A DNA stretch of 7,233 nt from Gammaproteobacteria bacterium (GCA_024277555.1 JAJRUY010000321.1:1-7233), one strand, 5' to 3'. Shown: positions 1-7,004, counted from the stretch's first letter. Made by a program: numbers and translations. The notes: generated by a model not told the origin, from the letters alone.

Positions 1-398
1 ACCATCGCTGCAGTAGGAATACGCACCCTGGCGCCGGAAAACCCGTACACCAGCCCAGACCAGGTGGGCTCATGCCCGACCAACATGACTTCATCGCTGG
101 TATCTGGCAGCTGTTGCAGAAATGCCAGAATCCTGGCGGGAGAAGAGGCGTACAAAACATCAGAGAACTGCAATTCCCCAGGCCACTGCCCCGCCTCCAT
201 GGCCAGCTCGGCAGTGGATCTGGCGCGAACCGCTGTTGAAGAAACGATCAATTCGGGTACCTGGGATGAAACGGCAAGCAGCTTTCCCATCTGCCTTGAT
301 GCTCTGATTCCACGCTCGGCCAGGGGTCGGGCGTGATCACTGGAAAAACGCGTGTCCCAATCTGACTTGCCATGACGAAAAAGAATCAAGCGCTTCAA
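1..398 (-). CDS. sixA: SixA-type histidine phosphatase, 3' end beyond the window
   Basis: This is a histidine-phosphatase-superfamily protein of the small SixA type, which removes phosphate from phosphohistidine on signalling or phosphotransfer proteins in the cytoplasm. The sequence shows the N-terminal catalytic motif FRHGKSDW, with the nucleophilic His at residue 9. A PLAERG stretch follows near residue 25, then the SSTAVRARSTAE segment typical of the fold (about 53-64), and the second catalytic His in VGHEPTW (residue 109). The frame is open for 132 codons to the window edge; family members are usually about 150-170 residues. The start is a TTG at 398, chosen because a G-rich Shine-Dalgarno (406-411) sits 7 nt upstream and the protein then begins KRLILFRHG as in relatives. 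It lies 26 bp downstream of the SYLF gene, so co-transcription is likely. The fold is clear. The exact substrate, and whether it is an orthologue of E. coli SixA, are inferred. Confidence 0.85.
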   Translation of the reverse strand, partial: MKRLILFRHGKSDWDTRFSSDHARPLAERGIRASRQMGKLLAVSSQVPELIVSSTAVRARSTAELAMEAGQWPGELQFSDVLYASSPARILAFLQQLPDTSDEVMLVGHEPTWSGLVYGFSGARVRIPTAAM

Positions 399-424
399 TA
401 TAAATCCCCCCGGCGACCTATGGG

Positions 425-1000
425 TCAGAGAGGCCTGTATTCGTATTTCTGCCCAGCCAGAGAGGCTTCATACATCAAACCGGCCTTGGCGATAGTGAAT
501 GTTGCCATGCCCTTGTTGTAGCCGGAGCCTTTGGTAGTGGCATCATGCTTTCCGCCGCTTATGCCCGTAGAACTGCCGGCAGTGGAAGCAGTTGCAGATG
601 CTCCTGCCGTAATCGCCACCGCCCTGGCATTGGCGCTGAACTCGAAATTACCACTGGTAAATTCATTAAAGGCGCGCTGATCCTGGAAAAAAATGATCTG
701 GGTATAGGCTTCACCGCCCAACTGAAAACCCACACTGACCTGCGTCATAGTGGCATTGCCCACATGTCGGCCTTGTGCATACACACAACCTTTTCCGTAC
801 GCGCCACCCACGCCGATGGCGCCCTTTCCTACATTAGGGAAAATTACATAGCCATAACTATGGTTAAAGAACTCGGCGCTGGCACCCGCTTTCTTGAACA
901 GCGCAACCGCATCCTGGCAATCATCCGCCCACGCCTGGCTTACAGGAAAAACCAGCAGTAACAAGGCCACAAGAGTTGCTCGTACTTTCGTTGCTGTCAT
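425..1000 (-). CDS. Secreted SYLF-domain (YSC84/DUF500-like) lipid-binding protein
   Basis: A 191-residue SYLF-domain protein (Las17-binding/Ysc84-related family). In eukaryotes the domain binds phosphoinositide membranes; in bacteria the role is poorly defined and probably involves membrane lipids in the periplasm. Residues 1-25 form a signal peptide: basic start, a VALLLLVF hydrophobic core and an AWA cleavage site before DDCQ. The domain is recognisable from YGYVIFPNVGKGAIG (about 49-63) and from the C-terminal AKAGLMYEASLAGQKY block. The mature part has only two cysteines (28 and 72), which could form a disulfide. An in-frame ATG at 1021 would add seven residues, but the ATG at 1000 is preferred: GGAG at 1009-1012 lies 8 nt upstream and the signal peptide then starts correctly. 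It is 136 bp downstream of soeC, with no clear terminator between them, and 26 bp upstream of the phosphatase gene. Confidence 0.85.
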   Translation of the reverse strand: MTATKVRATLVALLLLVFPVSQAWADDCQDAVALFKKAGASAEFFNHSYGYVIFPNVGKGAIGVGGAYGKGCVYAQGRHVGNATMTQVSVGFQLGGEAYTQIIFFQDQRAFNEFTSGNFEFSANARAVAITAGASATASTAGSSTGISGGKHDATTKGSGYNKGMATFTIAKAGLMYEASLAGQKYEYRPL

Positions 1001-1136
1001 CTGAAAAACTCCATCATTCATGGTGGGAAAGGCTGTCCTCGAATCCGGAACCGAGAAGAATATCGAAGATCATTAATAAGACAAATCCATCCTGGCAAAA
1101 TTCCATATGACAAACGAATACGCCAATCGGCTGCCG

Positions 1137-2117
1137 CTATGCCATGGATTGATAGTACAGGTTTTGCGGATGCCGGGCTTCAGCGAAGAAATACCAGCGC
1201 TCCGCCATCAGGCCAAGATATTGCACTGCAAAGGCGGCCACGGGCAGGTAGGGTGACGCCAGCCAGTAAGATGCGCCCAGCAACAACACCGGCAATACGA
1301 AAACCATACCCAGGAAGAACCAATACACCAGACGCAAGGTGTTTTCCGATGCGCCGTGAAAGAACTCTCTGGTATTGAACGAGCCACCCATGAACCCCTG
1401 GGTGTTCTGCACGATCCCTTTATGGCGGATGCCAATCGCCGTCTGCAGGGTGCTCTTGTGAACCAGATGCGAGTTGCGCCGCAACGACAAGCTGCGGCTC
1501 ACCGCCGCCATAACAGTAAACACCACCGCCCAGGAACTATAAAAGCCCACCAGATCCACCCCTTTCCATGCAGAAAAGGCCGCCGCCAGCATGAATCCGG
1601 AAGCCAGGCCAAACAGGGTAAAGTTGATCACAGTAAGGGGGCTGTGCCATTCCTCGATGAACTTGATGCCCGCGTAGATCATTGCGGTACAGATGTACAG
1701 GGCAAACGCCGCAACAGCTCCCAGTATGCCCAGAAGCAGGCTGGCATCCACTTCGATTACATCCTGCAGCACAAACAGGGAGCCGGTAAGACCGGAATAG
1801 TGTACCGCAGCATAGGCTGCAACCAGGAGCATGAACAGCGGAAGAACGATAACTTCCCTGGAGAGCCAGGAAGTACGCCAGCGGGCGGCAGAACGCCAGG
1901 CGCGTTCGGGGTGCCCCAAATGAAAAAATGACGCCAGCAATCCAACCACCAGAAACAGCAGGCTCAAGAACGAACCAGTGGCGTAAAAAGACAGACTGTC
2001 CTGAGGCTGCAGCAAGTTTGCCAGGGAATACAGCTGTCCGGTCACCAACGCCAGGAACAATCCCTGACCCGCTCCGATCAATGTAGTAAGAAAGATTACT
2101 GAAAAGGCTGGATGCAT
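1137..2117 (-). CDS. soeC: Membrane anchor subunit of sulfite dehydrogenase (DmsC/SoeC family)
   Basis: This is the quinone-interacting membrane anchor of a molybdoenzyme complex, from the DmsC family, placed as SoeC by its partners. The 326 residues give about eight hydrophobic helices, near 5-27, 44-66, 88-107, 125-150, 160-183, 187-206, 262-285 and 289-308. The family signature HLGHPERAWR follows helix 2 (about 66-75), then SWLSRE (83-88) before helix 3. A long polar loop of about 50 residues separates helices 6 and 7. The frame stays open 36 codons further upstream, but that stretch lies inside soeB and reads as a charged, non-family sequence. The ATG at 2117 has GGAG 6 nt upstream (2124-2127) and begins directly with helix 1. 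It lies 13 bp after the soeB stop, so it is part of the same transcript. It should receive electrons from SoeB and reduce quinone. A DmsC of another CISM enzyme is the alternative. Confidence 0.85.
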   Translation of the reverse strand: MHPAFSVIFLTTLIGAGQGLFLALVTGQLYSLANLLQPQDSLSFYATGSFLSLLFLVVGLLASFFHLGHPERAWRSAARWRTSWLSREVIVLPLFMLLVAAYAAVHYSGLTGSLFVLQDVIEVDASLLLGILGAVAAFALYICTAMIYAGIKFIEEWHSPLTVINFTLFGLASGFMLAAAFSAWKGVDLVGFYSSWAVVFTVMAAVSRSLSLRRNSHLVHKSTLQTAIGIRHKGIVQNTQGFMGGSFNTREFFHGASENTLRLVYWFFLGMVFVLPVLLLGASYWLASPYLPVAAFAVQYLGLMAERWYFFAEARHPQNLYYQSMA

Positions 2118-2130
2118 GAATATCTCCGAA

Positions 2131-2853
2131 TCAGAAGGACACGTCGTCCAGAGTCTCGCCTTCTGCCGCCGGCAGGGGAGCTTCCTTGCGCAGGGGATTG
2201 TCTGCTCTTTCCAGTTCGTCCTCAAAAATCTGAATGCAGGTCTTGCGCCGGGGCAGATAGTGATTGGCGGGTTGGGTGCCCCACTCCGGCATTAGCTGAT
2301 AACCCCCCTGCTCACGAATGGCCATGGAGACCTCTGAATCCGGATCGTGTACATCGCCAAACAGACGGGCGCTGGTGGGACAGGCCAGTACGCAGGCGGG
2401 TTTGCGCTCAGCTTCCGGCAGGGCATCATTGGAAATGCGGTCAATACACAGGGTGCATTTTTTCATCACCTTCTGATATTCATCCAGTTCACGCATACCA
2501 TAGGGGCAGGCCCAGGAACAATATTTGCAGCCGATACATTTGTCGTAGTCCACCAGCACCACACCATTGTCCTTGCGCTTGTAGGAGGCTCCGGTGGGGC
2601 ATACCGGCACACAAGGAGGCTCTTCGCAGTGCAGGCAGCTCTTGGGAAAATGCACGGTTTCGGTTTTTGGGAACTCTCCCACCTCGAAGGTCTGCACGCG
2701 GTTGAAGAAGGTTCCGGTAGGATCCCTGTCATAAGGGCGGTGATCCGTGAGGGGGCCGGCCCACCCGGAGGTATTCCATTCCTTGCAGGAAGTAACACAG
2801 GCATGACAGCCCACACACACGTTCAAGTCAATTACCAGTGCCAGCTGCGTCAT
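2131..2853 (-). CDS. soeB: Iron-sulfur electron-transfer subunit (four [4Fe-4S]) of sulfite dehydrogenase
   Basis: This is the DmsB/PsrB-type ferredoxin subunit, which carries electrons from the molybdenum subunit to the membrane anchor. All 16 expected cysteines are visible in four groups: C13/16/19/23 (CVGCHACVTSC), C73/76/81/85 (CLHCEEPPCVPVC), C106/109/112/116 (CIGCKYCSWAC) and C133/136/154/158 (CTLC, then CVLAC). This is the usual arrangement for four cubane clusters. Length (240 residues) fits the family. There is no signal peptide, which agrees with a cytoplasmic complex. The start ATG overlaps the soeA stop in an ATGA (2850-2853), so translation is probably coupled to soeA; only a weak Shine-Dalgarno is visible. 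About 60 residues after the last cluster form a charged tail that may contact the other subunits. The DmsB-like identity is firm; the name soeB rests on soeA. Confidence 0.88.
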   Translation of the reverse strand: MTQLALVIDLNVCVGCHACVTSCKEWNTSGWAGPLTDHRPYDRDPTGTFFNRVQTFEVGEFPKTETVHFPKSCLHCEEPPCVPVCPTGASYKRKDNGVVLVDYDKCIGCKYCSWACPYGMRELDEYQKVMKKCTLCIDRISNDALPEAERKPACVLACPTSARLFGDVHDPDSEVSMAIREQGGYQLMPEWGTQPANHYLPRRKTCIQIFEDELERADNPLRKEAPLPAAEGETLDDVSF

Positions 2854-5762
2854 TTGGAAATACCCGTCTTGTTGCGGAACACACCGGCAAAATAGGCCTG
2901 CCAGCGCCCCTTGCGCAGCTGCTGTCCCGGCACCGCAGGCTGGTGTACAAACTGGGGAGAGGTAATTTTCGGCTCATCCGCACCCGCCTTGTACACCCTG
3001 ACCCGCACATCAAACCATGCTGCCTGGCCGGTAACAGGATCGGAGTTGGACATATGCTCTCCCGCCTCACAGGCAGACAATTCTTCGGAAATAAGATGAT
3101 TGAGCAAGAAGCCCTTTTGCGATTCATTGGCCCTGGGAGTCAACCCCCAAGAGCCAGCTGCCTTGCCTATGGCATTCCAGGTCCAGACCGTACCCGGCTC
3201 CACTGCATTGGAAAAACGCGCCATGCAGCGCACCTTGCCGTGGGGGGATTCCACCCACACCCAGTCACCATCATGAAAACCGTTGACCTTGCCCAGACGC
3301 GGGTTCACGAACAGGTAGTTATGGGTGTGAATCTGGCGCAGCCAGGCATTCTGGCTGTCCCAGGAGTGATACATGGCCATGGGTCGCTGGGTAAGCGCAT
3401 TCAGAGGATAGGCATGGGTATCGACCAGCCGTGACTCCAGGGTTTCATGGTAGAAAGGCAAGGGGTCAAAATACATTTCCACCCGCTTGCGCAAACGCTC
3501 TGGCGGCTGCTTGCCGGGGCGCTTGCCCTGAGCCGCCAGACGAAATTTCTGTAACACCTCTGAATACAGATGCACGGTGATGGGCTCGGCATAACGGGTC
3601 ATGGCGTGAGCCCGCGCCCACTCCAGATAGCCCTTGTTCCAGTTGCGCATGTACTGATAGGAGCGTGGCAGCTTATAGTGGAAAACGCAGTTGTTCTTGG
3701 CGTACATCTCCCACTGGCGCGGATTGGGCTCTCCCTTGAGAAACTTCTCACCACCCTTGCCCCGCCAGCCAGCGAGAAAGCCAATTCCGGAACCCGGCGA
3801 GGTTTCAAAGTTGACCACGAAATCCGGATAGTCGCGGAATTTGCGCTTGCCTTCTTCATCCACGAAAGCCGGCAGCTTCAGGCGGCTGCCTATTTCGATG
3901 AGCACTTCCTGGAAGGGCTTGCACTCTCCCCGGGGAGGCACCACCGGGATACGCACGGAATCCACCGGGCCGTCATACTCGGAAATCGGTCGATCCAGCA
4001 TGGACATGGCGTCATGGCGCTCCAGATAGGTGGTATCCGGCAGCACCAAATCGGCAAAGGCCACGGTTTCCGACTGGAAGGCATCAGCCACGATCAGAAA
4101 AGGAATCTTGTACTCGCCATTCTCATCCCGATCCACCAGCATCTCCCGCACCCGACTGGTGTTCATGGAGGAATTCCAGGCCATATTGGCCATGAAAATC
4201 AGCAGAGTATCGATCTTGTACGGATCACCGCGCCAGGCATTGGTAATGGCATTGTGCATGAGACCATGTACCGACAGGGGATATTCCCAGGAGAACGCCT
4301 TGTCCAGGCGCACTGCCTCCCCCTCCTCATCCACGAACAGGTCATCGGGGTCTGCCGGCCATCCCAGGGGCATGCCGTTGAGAGGGGTTTCCGGCTGCAC
4401 ATCTTCCGGGCCTTTCGGCGGCTTGGGGCAAGGAGGTATGGGACGGGGAAATGGCGCCTTGTGGCGGAAACCACCCGGGCGGTCAATGGTTCCCAACAAT
4501 GTCATGAGGATGCCCAGGGCGCGGATGCTGTGAAAGCCATTGGAATGCGCCGCCAGCCCGCGCATGGCATGAAATGCCACAGGATTGCCCTTCACCGTAT
4601 CATGATCATTGTCCCAGCAGTCTGTCCACTGGATCGGCAGCTCGATGGTCTGATCCCGGGCGGTAACGCCCATTTCATGAGCCAGGCGACGGATGGTTTC
4701 TGCAGGAATACCCGTGATATCTTCCGCCCATTCCGGGGTGTAATTCTCCACCCGTTCTTTCAACAACTGGAAAGATGGCTTTACCGGCGTGCCGTCCTCC
4801 AGCCTGAAATCGCCCAGCAGGCGGGGATCACAGCCGGGAGTGTGGGTGCCAACGGCGGCATCCAGATCACGATCCCACCACAGCTTGTTTTGCGGGTCGA
4901 AACAACCTTCCTCGACAGGCTTTTCCACCCGTTTAAACAGGCCATGATCCTCACGTTCCGGGTCATCTATAACCAGCTCTGCGGCATTGGAATAACGCAC
5001 CAGGAAATCACGATCAAACAGACCCTGGTGTATCAACTCCCGGATGATGGCCAGAATCAGCGCACCGTCTGTGCCAGGCTTGATCGGCACCCATTCATCG
5101 GCAATAGCGGAATAACCTGTGCGGATGGGATTGATGGAAATAAAGCGCCCGCCCCGGCGCTTGAATTTGGACAGCTCCACCTTCATGGGATTGGAGTGAT
5201 GGTCTTCCGCCGTGCCGATCATCACGAACAGCTTCGCCCGCTCCAGATCCGGCCCGCCGAATTCCCAAAAAGAACCACCAATAGTATAGATCAACCCCGC
5301 CGCCATGTTGACCGAGCAAAAACCGCCATGCGCGGCATAGTTGGGAGTGCCAAACTGCTTGGCGAACAAGCCGGTAAGCGCCTGCATCTGATCCCGCCCG
5401 GTAAACAGGGCGAATTTTTTCGGGTCAGTCTTGCGGATTTTCCCCAGGCGCTCCTCCATGATTTCGAAAGCCCGATCCCAGGAGATTTCCTCGAATTTCG
5501 ACTCTCCCCGTTTGGCATCCGCCTTGCGCAGCAAAGGCTTGGTAAGACGCGCCGGCGAATACTGCTTCATGATGCCGGAAGCGCCCTTGGCGCAAATCAC
5601 CCCCTTGTTCAAGGGGTGATCCGGGTTACCTTCGATATGGCGAATCTCCCCATCCCGCAAAGTCACCCGTATGCCACAACGGCAGGCGCACATATAGCAG
5701 GTAGTGTTTTTGACCTCTACCCGCCCCATATCCTGATCGTTGTAATCCATGGGATCCAGCAT
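2850..5762 (-). CDS. soeA: Molybdopterin catalytic subunit of cytoplasmic sulfite dehydrogenase
   Basis: A 970-residue DMSO-reductase-family (CISM) catalytic subunit, best matched to SoeA, which oxidises sulfite to sulfate in the cytoplasm. The N-terminus has a [4Fe-4S] motif, TTCYMCACRCG with C22, C25 and C29, completed by C57 in NKGVICAKG; C27 is an additional cysteine. The likely molybdenum ligand is C149 in HGGFCSVN. Segments for bis-MGD binding follow (GTAEDHHSNPMK; SINPIRTGYSAIADEW). The C-terminal dinucleotide-binding domain covers about 795-925. There is no Tat twin-arginine signal, unlike DmsA, PsrA or PhsA, so the complex faces the cytoplasm. Alternative starts exist at M5 and M12; M1 is kept because its spacing to a weak GGA is the most normal, but this is not decisive. 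It is first in the operon and overlaps soeB by 4 bp. The family is certain. The substrate (sulfite) is inferred from the absent signal, the soeABC order and recalled similarity; a related uncharacterised CISM enzyme is possible. Confidence 0.82.
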   Translation of the reverse strand: MLDPMDYNDQDMGRVEVKNTTCYMCACRCGIRVTLRDGEIRHIEGNPDHPLNKGVICAKGASGIMKQYSPARLTKPLLRKADAKRGESKFEEISWDRAFEIMEERLGKIRKTDPKKFALFTGRDQMQALTGLFAKQFGTPNYAAHGGFCSVNMAAGLIYTIGGSFWEFGGPDLERAKLFVMIGTAEDHHSNPMKVELSKFKRRGGRFISINPIRTGYSAIADEWVPIKPGTDGALILAIIRELIHQGLFDRDFLVRYSNAAELVIDDPEREDHGLFKRVEKPVEEGCFDPQNKLWWDRDLDAAVGTHTPGCDPRLLGDFRLEDGTPVKPSFQLLKERVENYTPEWAEDITGIPAETIRRLAHEMGVTARDQTIELPIQWTDCWDNDHDTVKGNPVAFHAMRGLAAHSNGFHSIRALGILMTLLGTIDRPGGFRHKAPFPRPIPPCPKPPKGPEDVQPETPLNGMPLGWPADPDDLFVDEEGEAVRLDKAFSWEYPLSVHGLMHNAITNAWRGDPYKIDTLLIFMANMAWNSSMNTSRVREMLVDRDENGEYKIPFLIVADAFQSETVAFADLVLPDTTYLERHDAMSMLDRPISEYDGPVDSVRIPVVPPRGECKPFQEVLIEIGSRLKLPAFVDEEGKRKFRDYPDFVVNFETSPGSGIGFLAGWRGKGGEKFLKGEPNPRQWEMYAKNNCVFHYKLPRSYQYMRNWNKGYLEWARAHAMTRYAEPITVHLYSEVLQKFRLAAQGKRPGKQPPERLRKRVEMYFDPLPFYHETLESRLVDTHAYPLNALTQRPMAMYHSWDSQNAWLRQIHTHNYLFVNPRLGKVNGFHDGDWVWVESPHGKVRCMARFSNAVEPGTVWTWNAIGKAAGSWGLTPRANESQKGFLLNHLISEELSACEAGEHMSNSDPVTGQAAWFDVRVRVYKAGADEPKITSPQFVHQPAVPGQQLRKGRWQAYFAGVFRNKTGISK

Positions 5763-5776
5763 GTTTCAAGTCCGTT

Positions 5777-5805
5777 AATATAAAAGTCAGCGCAATAATT
5801 AGCAA
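5777..5805 (-). promoter_or_regulatory. Candidate sigma-70 promoter for soeABC, proximal
   Basis: On the minus strand, TTGCTA (5800-5805) lies 17 bp from TATATT (5777-5782), 4/6 and 5/6 matches to the -35 and -10 consensus. The start point would fall only about 8-10 nt before the soeA ATG, giving a very short leader. This is a pattern match only; the overlapping distal candidate may be the real one. Confidence 0.3.
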
Positions 5806-5834
5806 AGTATAATATTCGCCGGGACTAATGTATA
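5806..5834 (-). promoter_or_regulatory. Candidate sigma-70 promoter for soeABC, distal
   Basis: On the minus strand, TATACA (5829-5834, 4/6) and TATACT (5806-5811, 5/6) are separated by 17 bp. Transcription would begin near 5799, leaving a leader of about 37 nt, which is more usual than for the proximal candidate. The -35 box touches the 3' arm of the 5833-5857 hairpin. Confidence 0.35.
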
Positions 5835-5857
5835 CCGACACCGAACCGGTATCGGCA
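5833..5857 (-). other. Strong hairpin between mlaA and soeA
   Basis: Read on the minus strand, this is an 11-bp stem with a 3-nt GTT loop: TGCCGATACCG pairs with CGGTGTCGGTA. Two of the pairs are G-U in minus-strand RNA and would be mismatches in plus-strand RNA, which favours a role in the minus-strand transcript. It begins 80 nt after the mlaA stop. There is no U-tract after it (TACATTAG follows), so it is not a textbook intrinsic terminator. It could be a weak or Rho-assisted terminator for mlaA, an mRNA 3'-end stabiliser, or an operator next to the soeA promoter. Confidence 0.55.
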
Positions 5858-5937
5858 AGAAATTTCGGCAGGATTCCTGAGGGAAACTCCACTTTGAATG
5901 TGATGAAAACATGGTGAGGAACATTATTCCCAAAGAT

Positions 5938-6669
5938 CTATTCAGCAAAAAAATCAATTTCTTCTGCTTCCGGAGGGTTGCCATCGAACACCAGGTGGTG
6001 GCGCCGCTGCAGATAGGAATCCCGCATGAAGCTGTAAGGATCCAGGGCAGCAGATTGCAAGATACGACTTGCCTTGAGCAAATCCGCCCTGCGATCAACA
6101 TAGCGAACGCCCCACAAAGACCAGCTGACAGCAGCGTCATCAATTCCAACAAAGATGGGGTTGACTACCCAATCACCGGCAACGCCCACAGCATCACGCA
6201 TGCTGCTGGGGCCCAGCACTGGCAATACCAGATAGGGGCCGCTGGGAAACCCCCATTTACCCAGGGTCTGCCCAAAATCCTCCTCGTGTTTTTCCAGTCC
6301 CATGCTGGTGGCAACATCCAGGAACCCGAGAATTCCGATAGTGCTGTTGACGCCAAAGCGTCCGGCATCAGACAAGGCATCACCAAATTTGAGCTGCAGC
6401 AGGTTGTTCAGCGCAATCTGCACGTCATTGAGGTTGGCGAAAAAACGTGTAATCCCGCGATCAACCGGTGCCGGGGTAACAGCCTGATAGCCTCGCGCCA
6501 GTGGTTTGGCCACATACTTATCGAGCTTTTCATTGAAAATGTACATGGGGCGGTTAAACGCTTCCCAGGGATCATCTTCCACCACACCGCTGGTGGCGCA
6601 GCCGGAAACCAGCAGCGCCAGTGCGGCTACCCACAGCCAGTTGAACTGGCGACCTTCAATCATTGACAT
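5938..6669 (-). CDS. mlaA: MlaA (VacJ) outer-membrane lipoprotein, phospholipid retrograde transport
   Basis: MlaA sits in the outer membrane as a ring-shaped lipoprotein with porins. It takes misplaced phospholipids from the outer leaflet and hands them to periplasmic MlaC for return to the inner membrane by MlaFEDB. The 243 residues match the usual family length (about 230-260). The N-terminus is a lipoprotein signal: a WLWVAALALL core and lipobox LVSGC with the lipidated Cys at residue 24. Alanine at +2 fits outer-membrane sorting. The family domain starts at DPWEAFNRPMYIFNE (about 33-47) and continues through FFANLNDVQIALNNLLQ, GRFGVNSTIGILGF and GPYLVLPVLGPSSMRDAVG. The ATG at 6669 is used; a second ATG at 6663 is possible. 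The Shine-Dalgarno is weak (GAGA about 8 nt upstream). No other mla gene is in the window. It is divergent from rnt, and the leader probably crosses the 6705-6793 element. Confidence 0.93.
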   Translation of the reverse strand: MSMIEGRQFNWLWVAALALLVSGCATSGVVEDDPWEAFNRPMYIFNEKLDKYVAKPLARGYQAVTPAPVDRGITRFFANLNDVQIALNNLLQLKFGDALSDAGRFGVNSTIGILGFLDVATSMGLEKHEEDFGQTLGKWGFPSGPYLVLPVLGPSSMRDAVGVAGDWVVNPIFVGIDDAAVSWSLWGVRYVDRRADLLKASRILQSAALDPYSFMRDSYLQRRHHLVFDGNPPEAEEIDFFAE

Positions 6670-6704
6670 GACAGTGATCTCATTGCTTTCCCTATGGCGA
6701 CTTA

Positions 6705-6793
6705 GGGCATCTCAAAAATCATCATTCCGATGCACGGCTCCAAGGATGGAGTCGTGCATCGGTGTGACGAAAATCGAACTTTTCGAGCTGCCC
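6705..6793. mobile_element. Candidate 89-bp MITE-like element with terminal inverted repeats
   Basis: The left end GGGCATCTCAAAAAT (6705-6719) and the reverse complement of the right end, GGGCAGCTCGAAAAG (6779-6793), agree at 12 of 15 positions. They bracket a strong internal hairpin (6727-6762) and a smaller one (6768-6785, CGAAAA/TTTTCG). Short length, terminal inverted repeats and no coding capacity are the usual marks of a non-autonomous element. No convincing target duplication is visible: ACTTA flanks the left end and TTTAA the right. It lies between the mlaA start codon and its likely promoter, so it would be part of the mlaA leader. The repeats are observed; mobility is inferred. Confidence 0.5.
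6727..6762 (+). repeat. 15-bp-stem hairpin inside the 89-bp element
   Basis: CCGATGCACGGCTCC (6727-6741) pairs with GGAGTCGTGCATCGG (6748-6762) around the 6-nt loop AAGGAT. Fourteen pairs are Watson-Crick and one (G6737-T6752) is a wobble when read on the plus strand. No T-tract follows on either strand directly; TTTTT occurs 10-15 nt beyond it on the minus strand, too far for a standard terminator. It resembles intergenic palindromic repeats of the REP/MITE kind. Confidence 0.8.
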
Positions 6794-6813
6794 TTTAATA
6801 ACTCAGGCCAAAA

Positions 6814-6822
6814 ATTGTATCA
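6814..6822 (-). promoter_or_regulatory. Candidate extended -10 promoter for mlaA
   Basis: The minus strand reads TGATACAAT, an extended -10 (TGn plus TACAAT, 5/6). A TTGGCA (5/6 to the -35 consensus) occurs upstream but only 14 bp away, too short for normal spacing, so the extended -10 would have to carry recognition. The start would fall near 6807, giving a leader of about 138 nt that includes the whole 6705-6793 element. Confidence 0.3.
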
Positions 6823-6830
6823 GTAAACCA

Positions 6831-6841
6831 CTTTGCCAAAG
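6831..6841. promoter_or_regulatory. Short palindrome upstream of the mlaA promoter candidate
   Basis: CTTTGCCAAAG is a perfect 5-bp inverted repeat around one base. It lies just upstream of the extended -10 candidate, where a regulator could bind. No factor is recognised and an 11-bp palindrome can occur by chance. Confidence 0.2.
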
Positions 6842-6858
6842 CACAAAAATCCCGGAAA

Positions 6859-6881
6859 CTAGCCCGGATGTTTCACCTGGA
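6859..6881 (+). repeat. Left terminal inverted repeat of the 254-bp element
   Basis: This 23-bp arm starts CTAGCCCGG and ends CACCTGGA. It is the reverse complement of 7090-7112 except for G6870. Its last base is also the first base of the long palindrome, so the two structures abut exactly on this side. Confidence 0.85.
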
Positions 6882-7004
6882 AGTCCGATGATTGTGCCGA
6901 GATTGTTGTTCAGAGACGAATTTCTGATCGAATCAATAGCCCAAGCTATTGATGAGTGAAGAAATATCGTCTCTGGGCAACAAGGTCGGTGCAAGGGCGG
7001 ACTT
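6881..7004 (+). other. 124-nt imperfect palindrome, long hairpin
   Basis: From outside to inside, the arms pair as follows. 6881-6887 with 6998-7004 (7 bp, AAGTCCG/CGGACTT). A 4x3 internal loop. 6892-6900 with 6986-6994 (9 bp, two G-T). A 2x2 loop. 6903-6919 with 6967-6983 (17 bp, two G-T, including CAGAGACGA/TCGTCTCTG). 6920-6925 with 6960-6965 (6 bp, after a bulged A6966). A 6x6 internal loop. Finally 6932-6940 with 6945-6953 (9 bp, ATCAATAGC/GCTATTGAT) closed by the CCAA loop. About 48 pairs are formed. All four wobble pairs are G-U only in plus-strand RNA. No T-tract follows on the plus strand, so it is not an intrinsic terminator. Confidence 0.8.

Noticed and set aside
545..961. A 138-codon open frame on the plus strand opposite the SYLF gene
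   Set aside because: Antisense shadow; the minus-strand frame has a signal peptide, Shine-Dalgarno and domain signature.
1001..1136. Terminator or strong promoter between soeC and the SYLF gene
   Set aside because: No stable stem with a T-tract is visible. TTGCCA followed by TATTAA on the minus strand has only 14-bp spacing, too short for a reliable call.
2118..2225. A 36-codon N-terminal extension of SoeC
   Set aside because: It lies within soeB, translates to a charged non-membrane stretch, and the ATG at 2117 has a good Shine-Dalgarno and starts at the first helix.
3570..5783. A 737-codon open frame on the plus strand opposite soeA
   Set aside because: It mirrors the antisense strand of a clear molybdoenzyme gene, has no recognisable domain, and is rich in His, Arg and Gly as expected of an antisense shadow in a GC-rich gene.
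5911..6666. A 251-codon open frame on the plus strand opposite mlaA
   Set aside because: It is antisense to a confidently identified mlaA and its translation resembles no known family.
6727..6762. Intrinsic terminator for mlaA or rnt
   Set aside because: It lies upstream of both genes, and no T-tract directly follows the stem on either strand.
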